The translations under genes were made by a program, and so were the position numbers. The notes beneath the pieces were generated by a model. It saw only the letters and a program-made list of their open reading frames with translations. It was not told the origin of the DNA and ran no database searches. A DNA stretch of 64,000 nucleotides from Candidatus Helarchaeota archaeon (lineage in GTDB: Archaea; Asgardarchaeota; Lokiarchaeia; Helarchaeales; HEL-GB-A), in contig JABXJT010000011.1 in the NCBI GenBank assembly GCA_013375455.1, positions 1 to 64,000 of the forward strand, given 5' to 3'. Positions 6,894 to 15,087 of this stretch are shown here, in pieces; the first letter of the stretch is position 1; the number at the start of each line of letters is the position of its first letter.

Positions 6894-8756
6894 ATGAATT
6901 ACAAAATAAATTTTAATGAGAATAAGACCAAGCAAGTTGAACAAGCTGTTAAGGTTTTAACAAGTTGGATTGGGGAACCCGATTCAAATTCAACTAGAAC
7001 TTTTACATTTCTTACAATGCAAAATAATTCAGAAGAAATTCAAAAATTAAAGTTAGAGAACGCGAATAAACTTAAACAATTAGACGATTTTTTAATTTTT
7101 TTTGATAAGAACGCTGTTCAAAATGAAGAAGGGGAAATTTTTCTTTTATCGGTAGGCGACCGAGGACTTGCAAATGGTATCTACTATTTACACATGAAAC
7201 TAAAGGAATATCAGATACTTGACCCATTTTCTATTAATTGGCATGATTTTCAAACGCCGCATTTTGAAACGCGTGGTATAGTGCTAAATTTTCCATTTAG
7301 ATTAGAAGGATTATCCACCGATACCTGGAGTCTTTCTCAATGGAAAGAGTACTTGAATAGGATTCGTTCTTTTAACTACACATCTGTTGAATATTTAATG
7401 GGTGCATGGACACTATTCCATCCTGATATCAAAGAATTGAAAAAAGATTCGTGGCAATATGATCTTGCTGAAGAAATATTTCAACATGCCGCGGAAATCG
7501 GTCTTGAAATTGCTCTACTGGTTGTTTTTAATCAAATCCACCCCGATTTATGGATTAAATTTCCTGAAATCAGGGCGACTCTCTGGGGTTATCAAGGAAT
7601 TTCTTATTGCAGCCAAAAAGGCAAAGAACTTGGGGAAAAAATCCTAAAATACACCCTTAATAGATTTAAAAATGTTCCGAGTAATTCTCTGTTTGCCTTC
7701 GAGGGTGGAGGATGCAATTGTGAGTTTTGTAGGAATAATATTGTTGATCTTATTGTTAAATACTTGGAATTGATAAGGGAAACTGCAGAACCAGAGCGTC
7801 TCTTCTTTGTCACATGGTTTGCCAATTTTAAAGAGAATTTTGAAACCCCAGCAATTAAAGGGCTGCGGAATAAGTTGTTTTCTAAAGTTCCAAAAGATGT
7901 CAAGATCGCAGATGTAAATAGAAAAACTTTACAAATGGCTGCAGACCAAGGCTACGAGATATTTGATTTCATATTTTTTATAGATCCTGAAGCTGGCATG
8001 GAAAACCAAGCGATTTTCCCTAGACCTCATCTAAATTTGCTAAAAGAACGAATATCAGGTTCAATTCAAGAATTCGGGTTGAAATTGAAAGGTGTTTTTG
8101 GGTATAGAATCATTCCTAAGGCTCGGTTTATTAATGATTACGCTCTTGGAAGATATCTCTGGAATCCAGAAATTGAGGTTGAAGATCTTGTTAGCGAAAT
8201 TGCGGGTTTGCTCTCAGCTAATATCACCGAAAAAGAACAAATCACAAGAGCAATCCTTTTACTTGAGGATTTTTGGAGAAATTTGGAGAAAACTAAATTA
8301 AAAGAATGTAAAAAAATTTTAAAAACGATCATTAAACAACAAAAAAATGTACCAGAACCATTAAAAAGCATACATGAAGCGATTACAATTTTAAATCTCC
8401 TCTTTAAATATTATACCCATGATTCTAAAAGACGTAAAGAAGGAATTCTTGATAAAATCTTTTATCTCATGCGAGATATGGACACCTTCCATTGCTATAC
8501 AACTTATAAGTTCTGGGACGTCGTATCGCGTGAAGTGATAAAGCAACGTGTTAATTGGTGGACGGACCCAAAAAGCGGCCTCTTTAATCCAAAATCTTTA
8601 CCTTGGAACAGCCTATCAAAAGCAAAGTATCATTTAATTGATAATAAAAAAGATGTCCTTGCTTGGATGCAATTTTCAGAAATTGTGAGTTCCGCTAAAC
8701 TGTTGATATCACAAAAATTCAAAAATTTTTTTAGGAAACTACTAAAAAAGAGTTGA
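6894..8756 (+). CDS. glycoside-hydrolase-like protein (GH20/GH67-like barrel, uncertain)
   Basis: A 620-residue protein with a layout seen in GH20 and GH67 enzymes. An alpha/beta N-terminal domain (about 1-110, ending SVGDRGLANGIYYLHMKL) leads into a TIM-barrel-like section beginning HFETRGIVLNFPFRLEGL. Further strands read TSVEYLMGAWT, EIALLVVFNQIHP, LFAFEGGGCNCEFC and LFFVTWFANF. The CNCEFC cluster may bind metal. The C-terminal 200 residues are helical. No signal peptide is seen, so it would act inside the cell. Catalytic residues cannot be assigned by eye. It is the last and largest island gene. Confidence 0.6.
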   Translation: MNYKINFNENKTKQVEQAVKVLTSWIGEPDSNSTRTFTFLTMQNNSEEIQKLKLENANKLKQLDDFLIFFDKNAVQNEEGEIFLLSVGDRGLANGIYYLHMKLKEYQILDPFSINWHDFQTPHFETRGIVLNFPFRLEGLSTDTWSLSQWKEYLNRIRSFNYTSVEYLMGAWTLFHPDIKELKKDSWQYDLAEEIFQHAAEIGLEIALLVVFNQIHPDLWIKFPEIRATLWGYQGISYCSQKGKELGEKILKYTLNRFKNVPSNSLFAFEGGGCNCEFCRNNIVDLIVKYLELIRETAEPERLFFVTWFANFKENFETPAIKGLRNKLFSKVPKDVKIADVNRKTLQMAADQGYEIFDFIFFIDPEAGMENQAIFPRPHLNLLKERISGSIQEFGLKLKGVFGYRIIPKARFINDYALGRYLWNPEIEVEDLVSEIAGLLSANITEKEQITRAILLLEDFWRNLEKTKLKECKKILKTIIKQQKNVPEPLKSIHEAITILNLLFKYYTHDSKRRKEGILDKIFYLMRDMDTFHCYTTYKFWDVVSREVIKQRVNWWTDPKSGLFNPKSLPWNSLSKAKYHLIDNKKDVLAWMQFSEIVSSAKLLISQKFKNFFRKLLKKS

Positions 8757-8791
8757 ATTTTTAGAAGGAGATTAAAAGCCAACAAATTTAT

Positions 8792-8815
8792 GTTCAAATT
8801 TCGACAGGCCCACCA
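8792..8815 (+). repeat. tRNA-Arg 3'-end repeat (att-like)
   Basis: GTTCAAATTTCGACAGGCCC followed by ACCA copies 5102-5125 with one substitution (C to T). Only the T-loop half and the acceptor 3' strand are present; the upstream bases do not form a tRNA. It marks the right edge of the candidate island. Confidence 0.8.
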
Positions 8816-8860
8816 ATTTTAAAACTTTGGCTTTCATCGACTCGTATAAATGATTTTGCT

Positions 8861-10210
8861 TTATTTTGAATCTCTTAAAATTTTTTCAGCACAGAGCATT
8901 GCGCTACTGGCTGAACTGTTTATTGCTAACCCTCTCCCCCTATAACAATCCCCTGCAAAATATAAACCTTTAACCGGTCCAACAACGTCAGGTTTAAACT
9001 CTCCGACTTGAAAAGGTTTTCTAGCCAATCCGTCGCAACCTACGGCAGTTCTATATTTTATCTTAAATTCAAGAGTCTGAATTTCAGGGAATAATTCTTC
9101 TATATCCAACCATAAAAGTTCGTAATATCGCTTCATATTGAATTTTGTCATATCTTTATACTCGATAGGTGCCCCACACATAAGTAACATTTTTCCCTCT
9201 GGAGCCACACTGCTATCAAAATTACTTGGGGCAAATGCTTGGAAGGGTAGACCAGTATGGTTTGTTTTTAAAGCTGTTCTAAAACTAAGATCTTTCCAAA
9301 TTTTTTCCGGAAGACCTAGAATATAACCAAAATATCCAGTTGTTTCATATCTTAAATCATTAATTTTATTTACCCACCGATTTGGCATTTTTTTCATATT
9401 TATCATATCATGTAGATTCCATAATGGAACTGCACAAACTACCTTATCGGCTGAAATGAATTCCTCATTTGATATTTCAAATTTTAAAGGCAAAAATGTA
9501 TCTTGTGTTATATTTACTCCAGTTACTTTCCCATCTTCTATCACAATTTCATCCACATAAGTATCAGTTCTTAATTCACCTCCAGCTTTCTCAAATTTAT
9601 CCTTCAAACCATTAGAAATTGATTGAAATCCACCTTTTGGATAAGCAGCTGACAAAAGTAATTTTTTCTTCTTGAGGGTTCGCCTCATTATCCACAATAC
9701 TTCACCCGCAGCCATCTCCTTAGGATCTCCTATTGTTGTAATAATCATCCCTGCAGCTAAGATGAATTGCTTAAATCCCTCTGATTTGACATTATTATCC
9801 AACCAATCCTGAAGTGATATCTTATCAAATTTTGCAATATCTTCATCTTTAAGAGAAGCAATCCTAGGTGCAATTTGAAAAATTTCTTTATACTCTTTTG
9901 ATAAAAGTACTTCTGTAGATTTATTCCATTTGCCTCCGCTGTAAAGATACCCATCTTTATTGTACTTTCCCCATTCAATTATATATCCAACTTCATTACA
10001 TAGCTTATGAAGAGTGCTTCCATCGCCCAATGATATGAAATGCAGACCTATATCGATTTTCCATCCATTTTTCGTGAATGTTCTTGCTCTGCCACCAACT
10101 TTATTCTCTTTCTCAAGAACTAGGACATTTAATCCCTCTTTTTGTAAGAGAGTCGCAGTACCTAAACCCGCTATTCCGCCACCAACCACTACTACATCAT
10201 AATCTTTCAT
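8861..10210 (-). CDS. FAD-dependent oxidoreductase of the phytoene-desaturase/COG1233 type
   Basis: A 449-residue flavoprotein. The N-terminal Rossmann motif VVVVGGGIAGLGTATLLQKEG is followed by VLEKENKVGGRARTF, the pattern of phytoene desaturase and related isoprenoid oxidoreductases. The C-terminal FAD motif is VKGLYFAGDCYRGRGLAINSS. A mid-protein GEVLWIMRRT and a Gly-rich YPKGGFQSISNGL also fit. In archaea this superfamily includes enzymes acting on isoprenoid chains or carotenoids, but the substrate here is not evident. The gene is monocistronic, divergent from nothing nearby and convergent with the island. Confidence 0.82.
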   Translation of the reverse strand: MKDYDVVVVGGGIAGLGTATLLQKEGLNVLVLEKENKVGGRARTFTKNGWKIDIGLHFISLGDGSTLHKLCNEVGYIIEWGKYNKDGYLYSGGKWNKSTEVLLSKEYKEIFQIAPRIASLKDEDIAKFDKISLQDWLDNNVKSEGFKQFILAAGMIITTIGDPKEMAAGEVLWIMRRTLKKKKLLLSAAYPKGGFQSISNGLKDKFEKAGGELRTDTYVDEIVIEDGKVTGVNITQDTFLPLKFEISNEEFISADKVVCAVPLWNLHDMINMKKMPNRWVNKINDLRYETTGYFGYILGLPEKIWKDLSFRTALKTNHTGLPFQAFAPSNFDSSVAPEGKMLLMCGAPIEYKDMTKFNMKRYYELLWLDIEELFPEIQTLEFKIKYRTAVGCDGLARKPFQVGEFKPDVVGPVKGLYFAGDCYRGRGLAINSSASSAMLCAEKILRDSK

Positions 10211-10373
10211 AATAAATTCAACCCGTTTTTAAGATAGGGTAAATAATGTAACAATTAATCACTATAACAGTGTTATATAAAAATAAGTATTGTATTTAAT
10301 ATCATTTTGAAATTTTGGAATGACTCTCATCGTAATATTCTTGAAAAATTTTGATATTCTTAAAAAAAGTTTC

Positions 10374-11471
10374 TCAAGCTAGGCATTTCAGGGGATATTG
10401 CCCCCATTTTTTCACAGCTTTATAGAAGGCTTTGACATTTGCCTTGGGAATGTTAATGACTCTGAGATCGCCATAGAAGATAGCGAGAAATCCCCCTTCT
10501 TGGGTGCTAAAAGTTCGGATCATCTCTATTACTTCTTGTTCAACTTCTTCAGGCGTTCCATTCGGATAGACCGTTTGGATGTTGACGCAAGCCCAGAACG
10601 GAAATTTACCGCGGAATTCACGGAGCCTCTCAAACCCAGACAGGCGCGGTGAATCAAACTGGAGCGAATCAATACCAGTATCAATGAGCGTTGGGATTAA
10701 ATCTCCGATGTTACCACAGCTATGTAAATGAAAGGCACAATCGTGATCGTGGAGATAGTCTATTATTCTTTTATATGGGTCGAAGTAAAATTTTCTGAAT
10801 AATGCTGGACTGAAGAATGGGGCCTGTTGGGTCCCAAGATCATCACACGCCCAGATACCGTCTGGCTTATATTTCGTTACTAGCATTTCCACATTACTCA
10901 TGAAAATGTCAGTCACTTTTTCAATCAATTGGTGGACTTGTTTGGGATTTCTATGGTGATCAATCAAGAGATTCGTGAAACCTCGTAACATGGATACCCG
11001 ATTCTGAAGGTATATAAGATCATGGATAACTCCAACCTTATATTTTCTAAAAAAAGGCTTGGATAACAAGTTAAGAATCCTATATGCTTTTGGATTAGCT
11101 GCATCAGGACCTTCCCACGTCTCTAACTTATCCCAAGTGTCGATAGCGGGGCGCCCAGGATGCCCCATTGTCAAATCATTTTCACTTCTATTCCAATAAC
11201 AGCCCCACTGATCTATTTCTTCCCGCGCATATTTCCACCAATCTTTAGGTGCCCAATCCGGACGCTTCCATCTGTATAACCTTAATTTTTGGATGAGATT
11301 AGTTATAGCATGAGGGTATACGTTTTTCTCGCACGGCTGCCAGCTTTTTAATGGCAGGTTAAATATGGAGAAAACATCATTGTAGGGCGGCGTGAAACTC
11401 AATTTATGAATCGGAACATGATCGGGTTTGTTAAAGGTTAATGCCCGTTTTACGCGTTCTTTACTCTTCAT
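10374..11471 (-). CDS. uroporphyrinogen decarboxylase-family (corrinoid methyltransferase-like) protein, copy 2
   Basis: A URO-D/MtaA-like TIM-barrel protein of 365 residues. The opening KSKERVKRALTFNKPDHVPI is typical. DGIWACDDLGTQQAPFFSP and FHLHSCGNIGDLIPTLID follow; the His-x-Cys-Gly-Asn motif is the zinc-binding part used by cobalamin:thiol methyltransferases, not by true URO-D. It ends VYPNGTPEEVEQEV...GGFLAIFYGD. It lies 26 bases behind a paralog of identical length with which it shares most positions, so it is a recent tandem duplicate, probably in one transcript. Methyl donor and acceptor are unknown; a RACE-type corrinoid activator is encoded 10 kb away. Confidence 0.85.
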   Translation of the reverse strand: MKSKERVKRALTFNKPDHVPIHKLSFTPPYNDVFSIFNLPLKSWQPCEKNVYPHAITNLIQKLRLYRWKRPDWAPKDWWKYAREEIDQWGCYWNRSENDLTMGHPGRPAIDTWDKLETWEGPDAANPKAYRILNLLSKPFFRKYKVGVIHDLIYLQNRVSMLRGFTNLLIDHHRNPKQVHQLIEKVTDIFMSNVEMLVTKYKPDGIWACDDLGTQQAPFFSPALFRKFYFDPYKRIIDYLHDHDCAFHLHSCGNIGDLIPTLIDTGIDSLQFDSPRLSGFERLREFRGKFPFWACVNIQTVYPNGTPEEVEQEVIEMIRTFSTQEGGFLAIFYGDLRVINIPKANVKAFYKAVKKWGQYPLKCLA

Positions 11472-11497
11472 TCACTCACCAGAGAAAAGTTTCTTTC

Positions 11498-12595
11498 TCA
11501 AGCAAGGCATTTCAGGGGATATTGCCCCCACTTTTTCAAGGCTTTATAGAAGGCTTTGATATTTTCCTTGGGGACGTTGATGACTCTCGTATCTGGATAG
11601 AAGTAAGCAAGAAACCCCCCTTCTTGGGTGCTGAAAGTTTGAATCATCTCTATGACTTCTTGTTCAACTTCTTCTGGCGTTCCATTCGGATAGACAGTTT
11701 GGATGTTGACGCAAGCCCAGAAAGGAAGCTTTCCCCGGAAGTCGCGAAGCCTTTCAAACCCACTCAGGCGCGGGGAATCAAACTCAAGCGCATCAACACC
11801 AATATCAATTAAGGTTGGGATTAAATCTCCGATGTTACCACAGCTATGTAAATGAAAGGCACAATCGTGATCGTGGAGAAAGTCTATTATTCTTTTATAG
11901 GGACCTGCGTAAAATTTTTTGAATAATGCTGGGCTGAAAAACGGGGCTTGTTGAGTCCCAAGATCATCACACGCCCAGATACCGTCTGACTTATATTTCG
12001 TTACTAACATTTCCACATTACTCATGAAAAAATCAGTCACTTTTTCAATCAACTGATGGACTTGTTTGGGATTTCTATGGTGATCAATCAAGAGATTCGT
12101 GAAACCTCGTAACATGGATACCCGATTCATGATATACATAACATCATGAATGATTGCCATCTTATATTTTCTAAAAAAAGGCTTAGATAATAATTTAAAA
12201 AAGGCATAACTTTCTGGATTGGCAGTATCTGGTCCCTTCCACGTCTCCATTTGATCCCAAGTTTCGATAGCTGGGCGGCCTGGGTGCCCCATCGTTAAAT
12301 CATTTTCGTTTCTATTCCAATAGCAACCCCACTGGTCTATCTCTTCCCGTTCACGTAAATACCAATCTTTAGGCGCCCAATCCGGGCGCTTCCATCTGTA
12401 TAACCTTAATTTTCGGATGATATCGGAAATAAAGTGGGGGTAGATATTTTTCTCCCGAGGCTGCCAGTTTTTTAATGGCAAATTAACTAATGGGAAAACA
12501 TCATTATAGGGAGGCGTGAAACTCATTTTGAAAATAGGAATGTGATCAGGTTTATCAAAGGTTAGGGCCCGTTTCACGCGGTCTTTACTCTTCAT
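11498..12595 (-). CDS. uroporphyrinogen decarboxylase-family (corrinoid methyltransferase-like) protein, copy 1
   Basis: Upstream member of the tandem pair, 365 residues, no indels relative to copy 2. It keeps the same FHLHSCGNIGDLI zinc-type motif and WACDDLGTQQAPFFSP. The two differ mostly in the first 160 residues and at a few sites near the C-terminus (FYPDTRVINVPKEN here versus FYGDLRVINIPKAN), which hints at substrate divergence or gene conversion over the shared centre. The shared stretch before each start (CATTCACTCACCAGAG on the plus strand) was duplicated with the gene. Confidence 0.85.
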   Translation of the reverse strand: MKSKDRVKRALTFDKPDHIPIFKMSFTPPYNDVFPLVNLPLKNWQPREKNIYPHFISDIIRKLRLYRWKRPDWAPKDWYLREREEIDQWGCYWNRNENDLTMGHPGRPAIETWDQMETWKGPDTANPESYAFFKLLSKPFFRKYKMAIIHDVMYIMNRVSMLRGFTNLLIDHHRNPKQVHQLIEKVTDFFMSNVEMLVTKYKSDGIWACDDLGTQQAPFFSPALFKKFYAGPYKRIIDFLHDHDCAFHLHSCGNIGDLIPTLIDIGVDALEFDSPRLSGFERLRDFRGKLPFWACVNIQTVYPNGTPEEVEQEVIEMIQTFSTQEGGFLAYFYPDTRVINVPKENIKAFYKALKKWGQYPLKCLA

Positions 12596-12762
12596 TCACT
12601 CACCAGAGTACCATTTATTAACCGTTAAATGAATTTATTTATGTTACGTCATGGAACTTCAAACGATAATTATTATAATTGGTAGATGCATTATCAATTT
12701 AGTTTTTCCTATAATTATTTTATGAGTGAAAACCAAAAGAGATCTACTATCAAACACTTATT

Positions 12763-12909
12763 GGGCCCATAGCGTAGTTTGGATAGCGCGCAGGCCTCCG
12801 ATGTAATTATAGAAGATTAAATTCTACTAGAATTATGAAGAAAGCCTGAAGTCCGGGGTTCGAATCGGGCTGAAATACGCAGTCTGCGAAATTCCCTGTG
12901 GGCCCGCCA
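12763..12909 (+). tRNA. tRNA-Arg (CCG) with two introns (anticodon loop and T loop)
   Basis: Acceptor GGGCCCA (12763-12769) pairs with TGGGCCC (12899-12905); discriminator G, then encoded CCA (12907-12909). The D arm is complete. The anticodon stem CAGGC (12791-12795) pairs with GCCTG (12844-12848); the loop is CTCCGA plus A around an intron of about 41 bases (near 12802-12842), at the canonical position after base 37, giving anticodon CCG. The T stem CGGGG (12854-12858) pairs with CCCTG (12894-12898) only after removing about 28 bases (near 12866-12893) from the T loop, leaving TTCGAAT. Splice sites are approximate. Confidence 0.85.
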
Positions 12910-12937
12910 TTTTCTAATTTTAAGGCGCCATTAATAA

Positions 12938-13249
12938 TTAGGGTAAGAAGAACATCAAGAGAATGAAAATAACCGGCAAGGCAGCCAGCAAGATCCACAT
13001 TAAATAACTATACCGTTTTTTGGATTTGTGTTTCCTTTGAATGATTTCTGCACATTGTGGAGTACAAAAGTAATCAAAGCCGGGGTACTTCTTCTCCTTA
13101 ACCCGAGCTTTGCTATATTCATATCCTCTTTCAATTATGGAATCGCATTTTGCACAATGGTAGTGTGGATAAATATATCCTGTCTGATCTTTATCGAGGT
13201 GACGAAATTTCCAGCTTCTTCCAGTTCCTGGCTGTTTTCTCTTGCTAAT
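12938..13249 (-). CDS. small zinc-ribbon membrane protein (DUF2116-like), probable AUU start
   Basis: A 103-residue protein visible only if a non-standard start is allowed. The frame opens after TAA and contains no ATG, GTG or TTG before its conserved part. ATT at 13249 follows GGGG by six bases and gives MSKRKQPGTGRSW. The body has HYHCAKCDSII and FDYFCTPQCAEII, a four-Cys zinc ribbon, then a basic segment KHKSKKRYSY and one C-terminal membrane helix (WILLAALPVIFILLMFFLP). This matches small archaeal proteins of the DUF2116 kind. It converges with the tRNA-Arg. Confidence 0.72.
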   Translation of the reverse strand: MSKRKQPGTGRSWKFRHLDKDQTGYIYPHYHCAKCDSIIERGYEYSKARVKEKKYPGFDYFCTPQCAEIIQRKHKSKKRYSYLMWILLAALPVIFILLMFFLP

Positions 13250-13303
13250 CTTGATCCCCTTGCATGATTTCCGTTAATTATTTGAAATTACTTCTCGAAA
13301 TAT

Positions 13304-14236
13304 TTAAACTTTGTTTGGTCTAGGATTATGATTTAGGCGAAGGAGTGCCAAGTTCTGACCAAGCTGAACCCCCACATCTCTTGCCACTGTGGAGCATTTC
13401 GTCCGGAAGAGGTAAGCGACGGGTTTCTGAAGAGCTCTATCTGCTAGGGTTTCATAATAGCCCATCCCTTTTGCGATTATAAATTTAGCACTCTCAAAAG
13501 CTGATTGAAAGGGTTCAGTCAATTCTTCTAATATTAATCCGACGTGATCAGTGCCAGTGGTGATGATTTGAAGCCGTGAGTTTTCTTGAATCAGTGCAAT
13601 TAATCCTGAAACCTCCGCATCTTCTAACGTCGCATCGTTCAACACTGGATTCTGCTTCACGGCTACTGTCACTTGCACGCCTAGCTTTAATAATTCGCTT
13701 ATGAGGAATCTATCAAAAACAATTTCCCCAGCATTATCAGTAAGGTAGAGAGCCTGCTTGACTGATTGGACTAATTGATACATCTCTTGAATGTTATCTA
13801 TGGCAAGATCTTGTTCGGCGTTTTTGAGCAATTCTTGGAGATATTCTGGCTTTTCTAGATCTAAAGAGTGTTCTAGAATGTCAAACTCCAATACATTTCC
13901 TACAATCGCAGTTAGCATCGCAAGCCTGAATCGCTTATATGGATCAGTCTCACCTTTCAGCACGTTTTCAATGGCGGGAGCTAGTCCCAAAGCAATTTCA
14001 TTAGATTTTTTCTTAAGCTCTTTGTACGGATCTGGACAACGGGTTAATTGCCGTATTAACCGATCACGCTTTGTTCCTAACACGGCAGAAATAGCATTTT
14101 CATCAAATTCATTTGCAAATAAATTAATCACGGCTTTCAATGTTTCGAATTGAAGCAAAGGATCATCGGTAGCAAGCTGAATTTCCTTCAAAGCTCGTTG
14201 AAAAAGGCAGACACCACATAGAGGTTGTACTTTCAT
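13304..14236 (-). CDS. DUF89/ARMT1-like protein
   Basis: A DUF89-family protein of 310 residues. Members are metal-dependent phosphatases proposed to remove damaged or excess sugar-phosphate metabolites. The N-terminal PLCGVCLFQRALKE Cys pair is typical of archaeal members. The core motif LYLTDNAGEIVFDRFLISEL carries the Asp-Asn expected to bind metal, and a later FIIAKGMGYYETL corresponds to the family's Gly-rich motif. It lies 21 bases behind tpiA on the same strand and is probably co-transcribed, which fits a clean-up role next to glycolysis. Confidence 0.85.
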   Translation of the reverse strand: MKVQPLCGVCLFQRALKEIQLATDDPLLQFETLKAVINLFANEFDENAISAVLGTKRDRLIRQLTRCPDPYKELKKKSNEIALGLAPAIENVLKGETDPYKRFRLAMLTAIVGNVLEFDILEHSLDLEKPEYLQELLKNAEQDLAIDNIQEMYQLVQSVKQALYLTDNAGEIVFDRFLISELLKLGVQVTVAVKQNPVLNDATLEDAEVSGLIALIQENSRLQIITTGTDHVGLILEELTEPFQSAFESAKFIIAKGMGYYETLADRALQKPVAYLFRTKCSTVARDVGVQLGQNLALLRLNHNPRPNKV

Positions 14237-14257
14237 ACTTATAGTTCGTCCAATGGC

Positions 14258-14953
14258 TTACTGTTCATCGAGATATTTATTAATACCATTTATCAAATCA
14301 ATTAAAACGAACTCGGGATCTGTAGCTTTCGCGAAAGCAGATGCCAATAGCACTCCCTTGGTCCCCAGATTTAAAGCTGCATAAACGTCTTTTCCATCCG
14401 AGATGCCTGCCCCACAAAGTGGAATGACATCAGGATTTTCATTATGAATTCGTTTTACACTAGATTTCACTAATTCTGGTTCTGTTGTTGAGATAGAATG
14501 TCCAGTACCAATGAGTTCTGGTATTTCAAAGGCAACGTAGTCAGGATCGAGAGTAGCAACTTCACTTTCTACCTCGAGGTTTTCAGCGCAAATACATGTT
14601 TGAAGATCTAATTTTTTAACCAATTCGACAGTCTCTTCCAGGGTATCAAATGGAATCTTCCTTTCAGCATGATTCAAAAGAGTACCCAAAGCCCCTGCTT
14701 CCTTTATACTCTCTGGCAAAATTTGACCCGTATGCGAACCCGGAATAATAGGATCTATATGCTGTGCAAAAACAGGGATGTCAAATTGATCAGAAATCGG
14801 GGTAATATCCACAAATTGCGGAGCAACAACTATGCTAATTCCATGTTCCTTTGCGAGTCTATCAGCACTTTCTGATAAATTGATTGCCTTCCATCCCGTG
14901 GTCTCGTAATAAGTTTTATAATTGAGTATGATTATCGGAGGTGCGATTTTCAA
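14258..14953 (-). CDS. tpiA: triosephosphate isomerase, archaeal type
   Basis: Interconverts glyceraldehyde-3-phosphate and dihydroxyacetone phosphate. The short 231-residue length is archaeal. Visible active-site parts are IILNYKTYYE (catalytic Lys), LLNHAERK (catalytic His) and FEIPELIGTGHSIS (catalytic Glu with the flexible loop), then CGAGISDGKDVYAALNLGTKGVLLASA for phosphate binding. First gene of a two-gene unit with the DUF89 protein. Confidence 0.93.
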   Translation of the reverse strand: MKIAPPIIILNYKTYYETTGWKAINLSESADRLAKEHGISIVVAPQFVDITPISDQFDIPVFAQHIDPIIPGSHTGQILPESIKEAGALGTLLNHAERKIPFDTLEETVELVKKLDLQTCICAENLEVESEVATLDPDYVAFEIPELIGTGHSISTTEPELVKSSVKRIHNENPDVIPLCGAGISDGKDVYAALNLGTKGVLLASAFAKATDPEFVLIDLINGINKYLDEQ

Positions 14954-15087
14954 TTTTAAACCCTCATTTTTAAAAATAAATAGGTTAATTTAGTAATAAA
15001 TATATTGAAGCAAGATTATCCACGGTCTGGATTTGATTGAATTAGAAGGTCATTTATAGACCTACATCGTAATGGAGGATAAGAAAA

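Larger units (their letters stand above)
5102..8815. mobile_element. candidate tRNA-Arg-targeted genomic island
   Basis: The last 24 bases of the tRNA-Arg (GTTCAAAT...CCCACCA, 5102-5125) recur with one mismatch at 8792-8815, where there is no tRNA body. This is the usual footprint of integration into a tRNA 3' end (attL/attR). Between the copies lie three plus-strand genes, all of limited recognisability and very AT-rich compared with ilvE next door. No integrase is present, so the element would be degraded or mobilised in trans. A simple tRNA duplication remnant is the alternative. Confidence 0.5.

Noticed and set aside
8792..8815. A second complete tRNA gene at 8.8 kb
   Set aside because: Only the 3' 24 bases are present; no acceptor partner, D arm or anticodon arm upstream.
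13028..13267. 79-residue hydrophobic plus-strand frame at 13.1 kb
   Set aside because: The minus strand here encodes a better zinc-ribbon membrane protein with four spaced cysteines.
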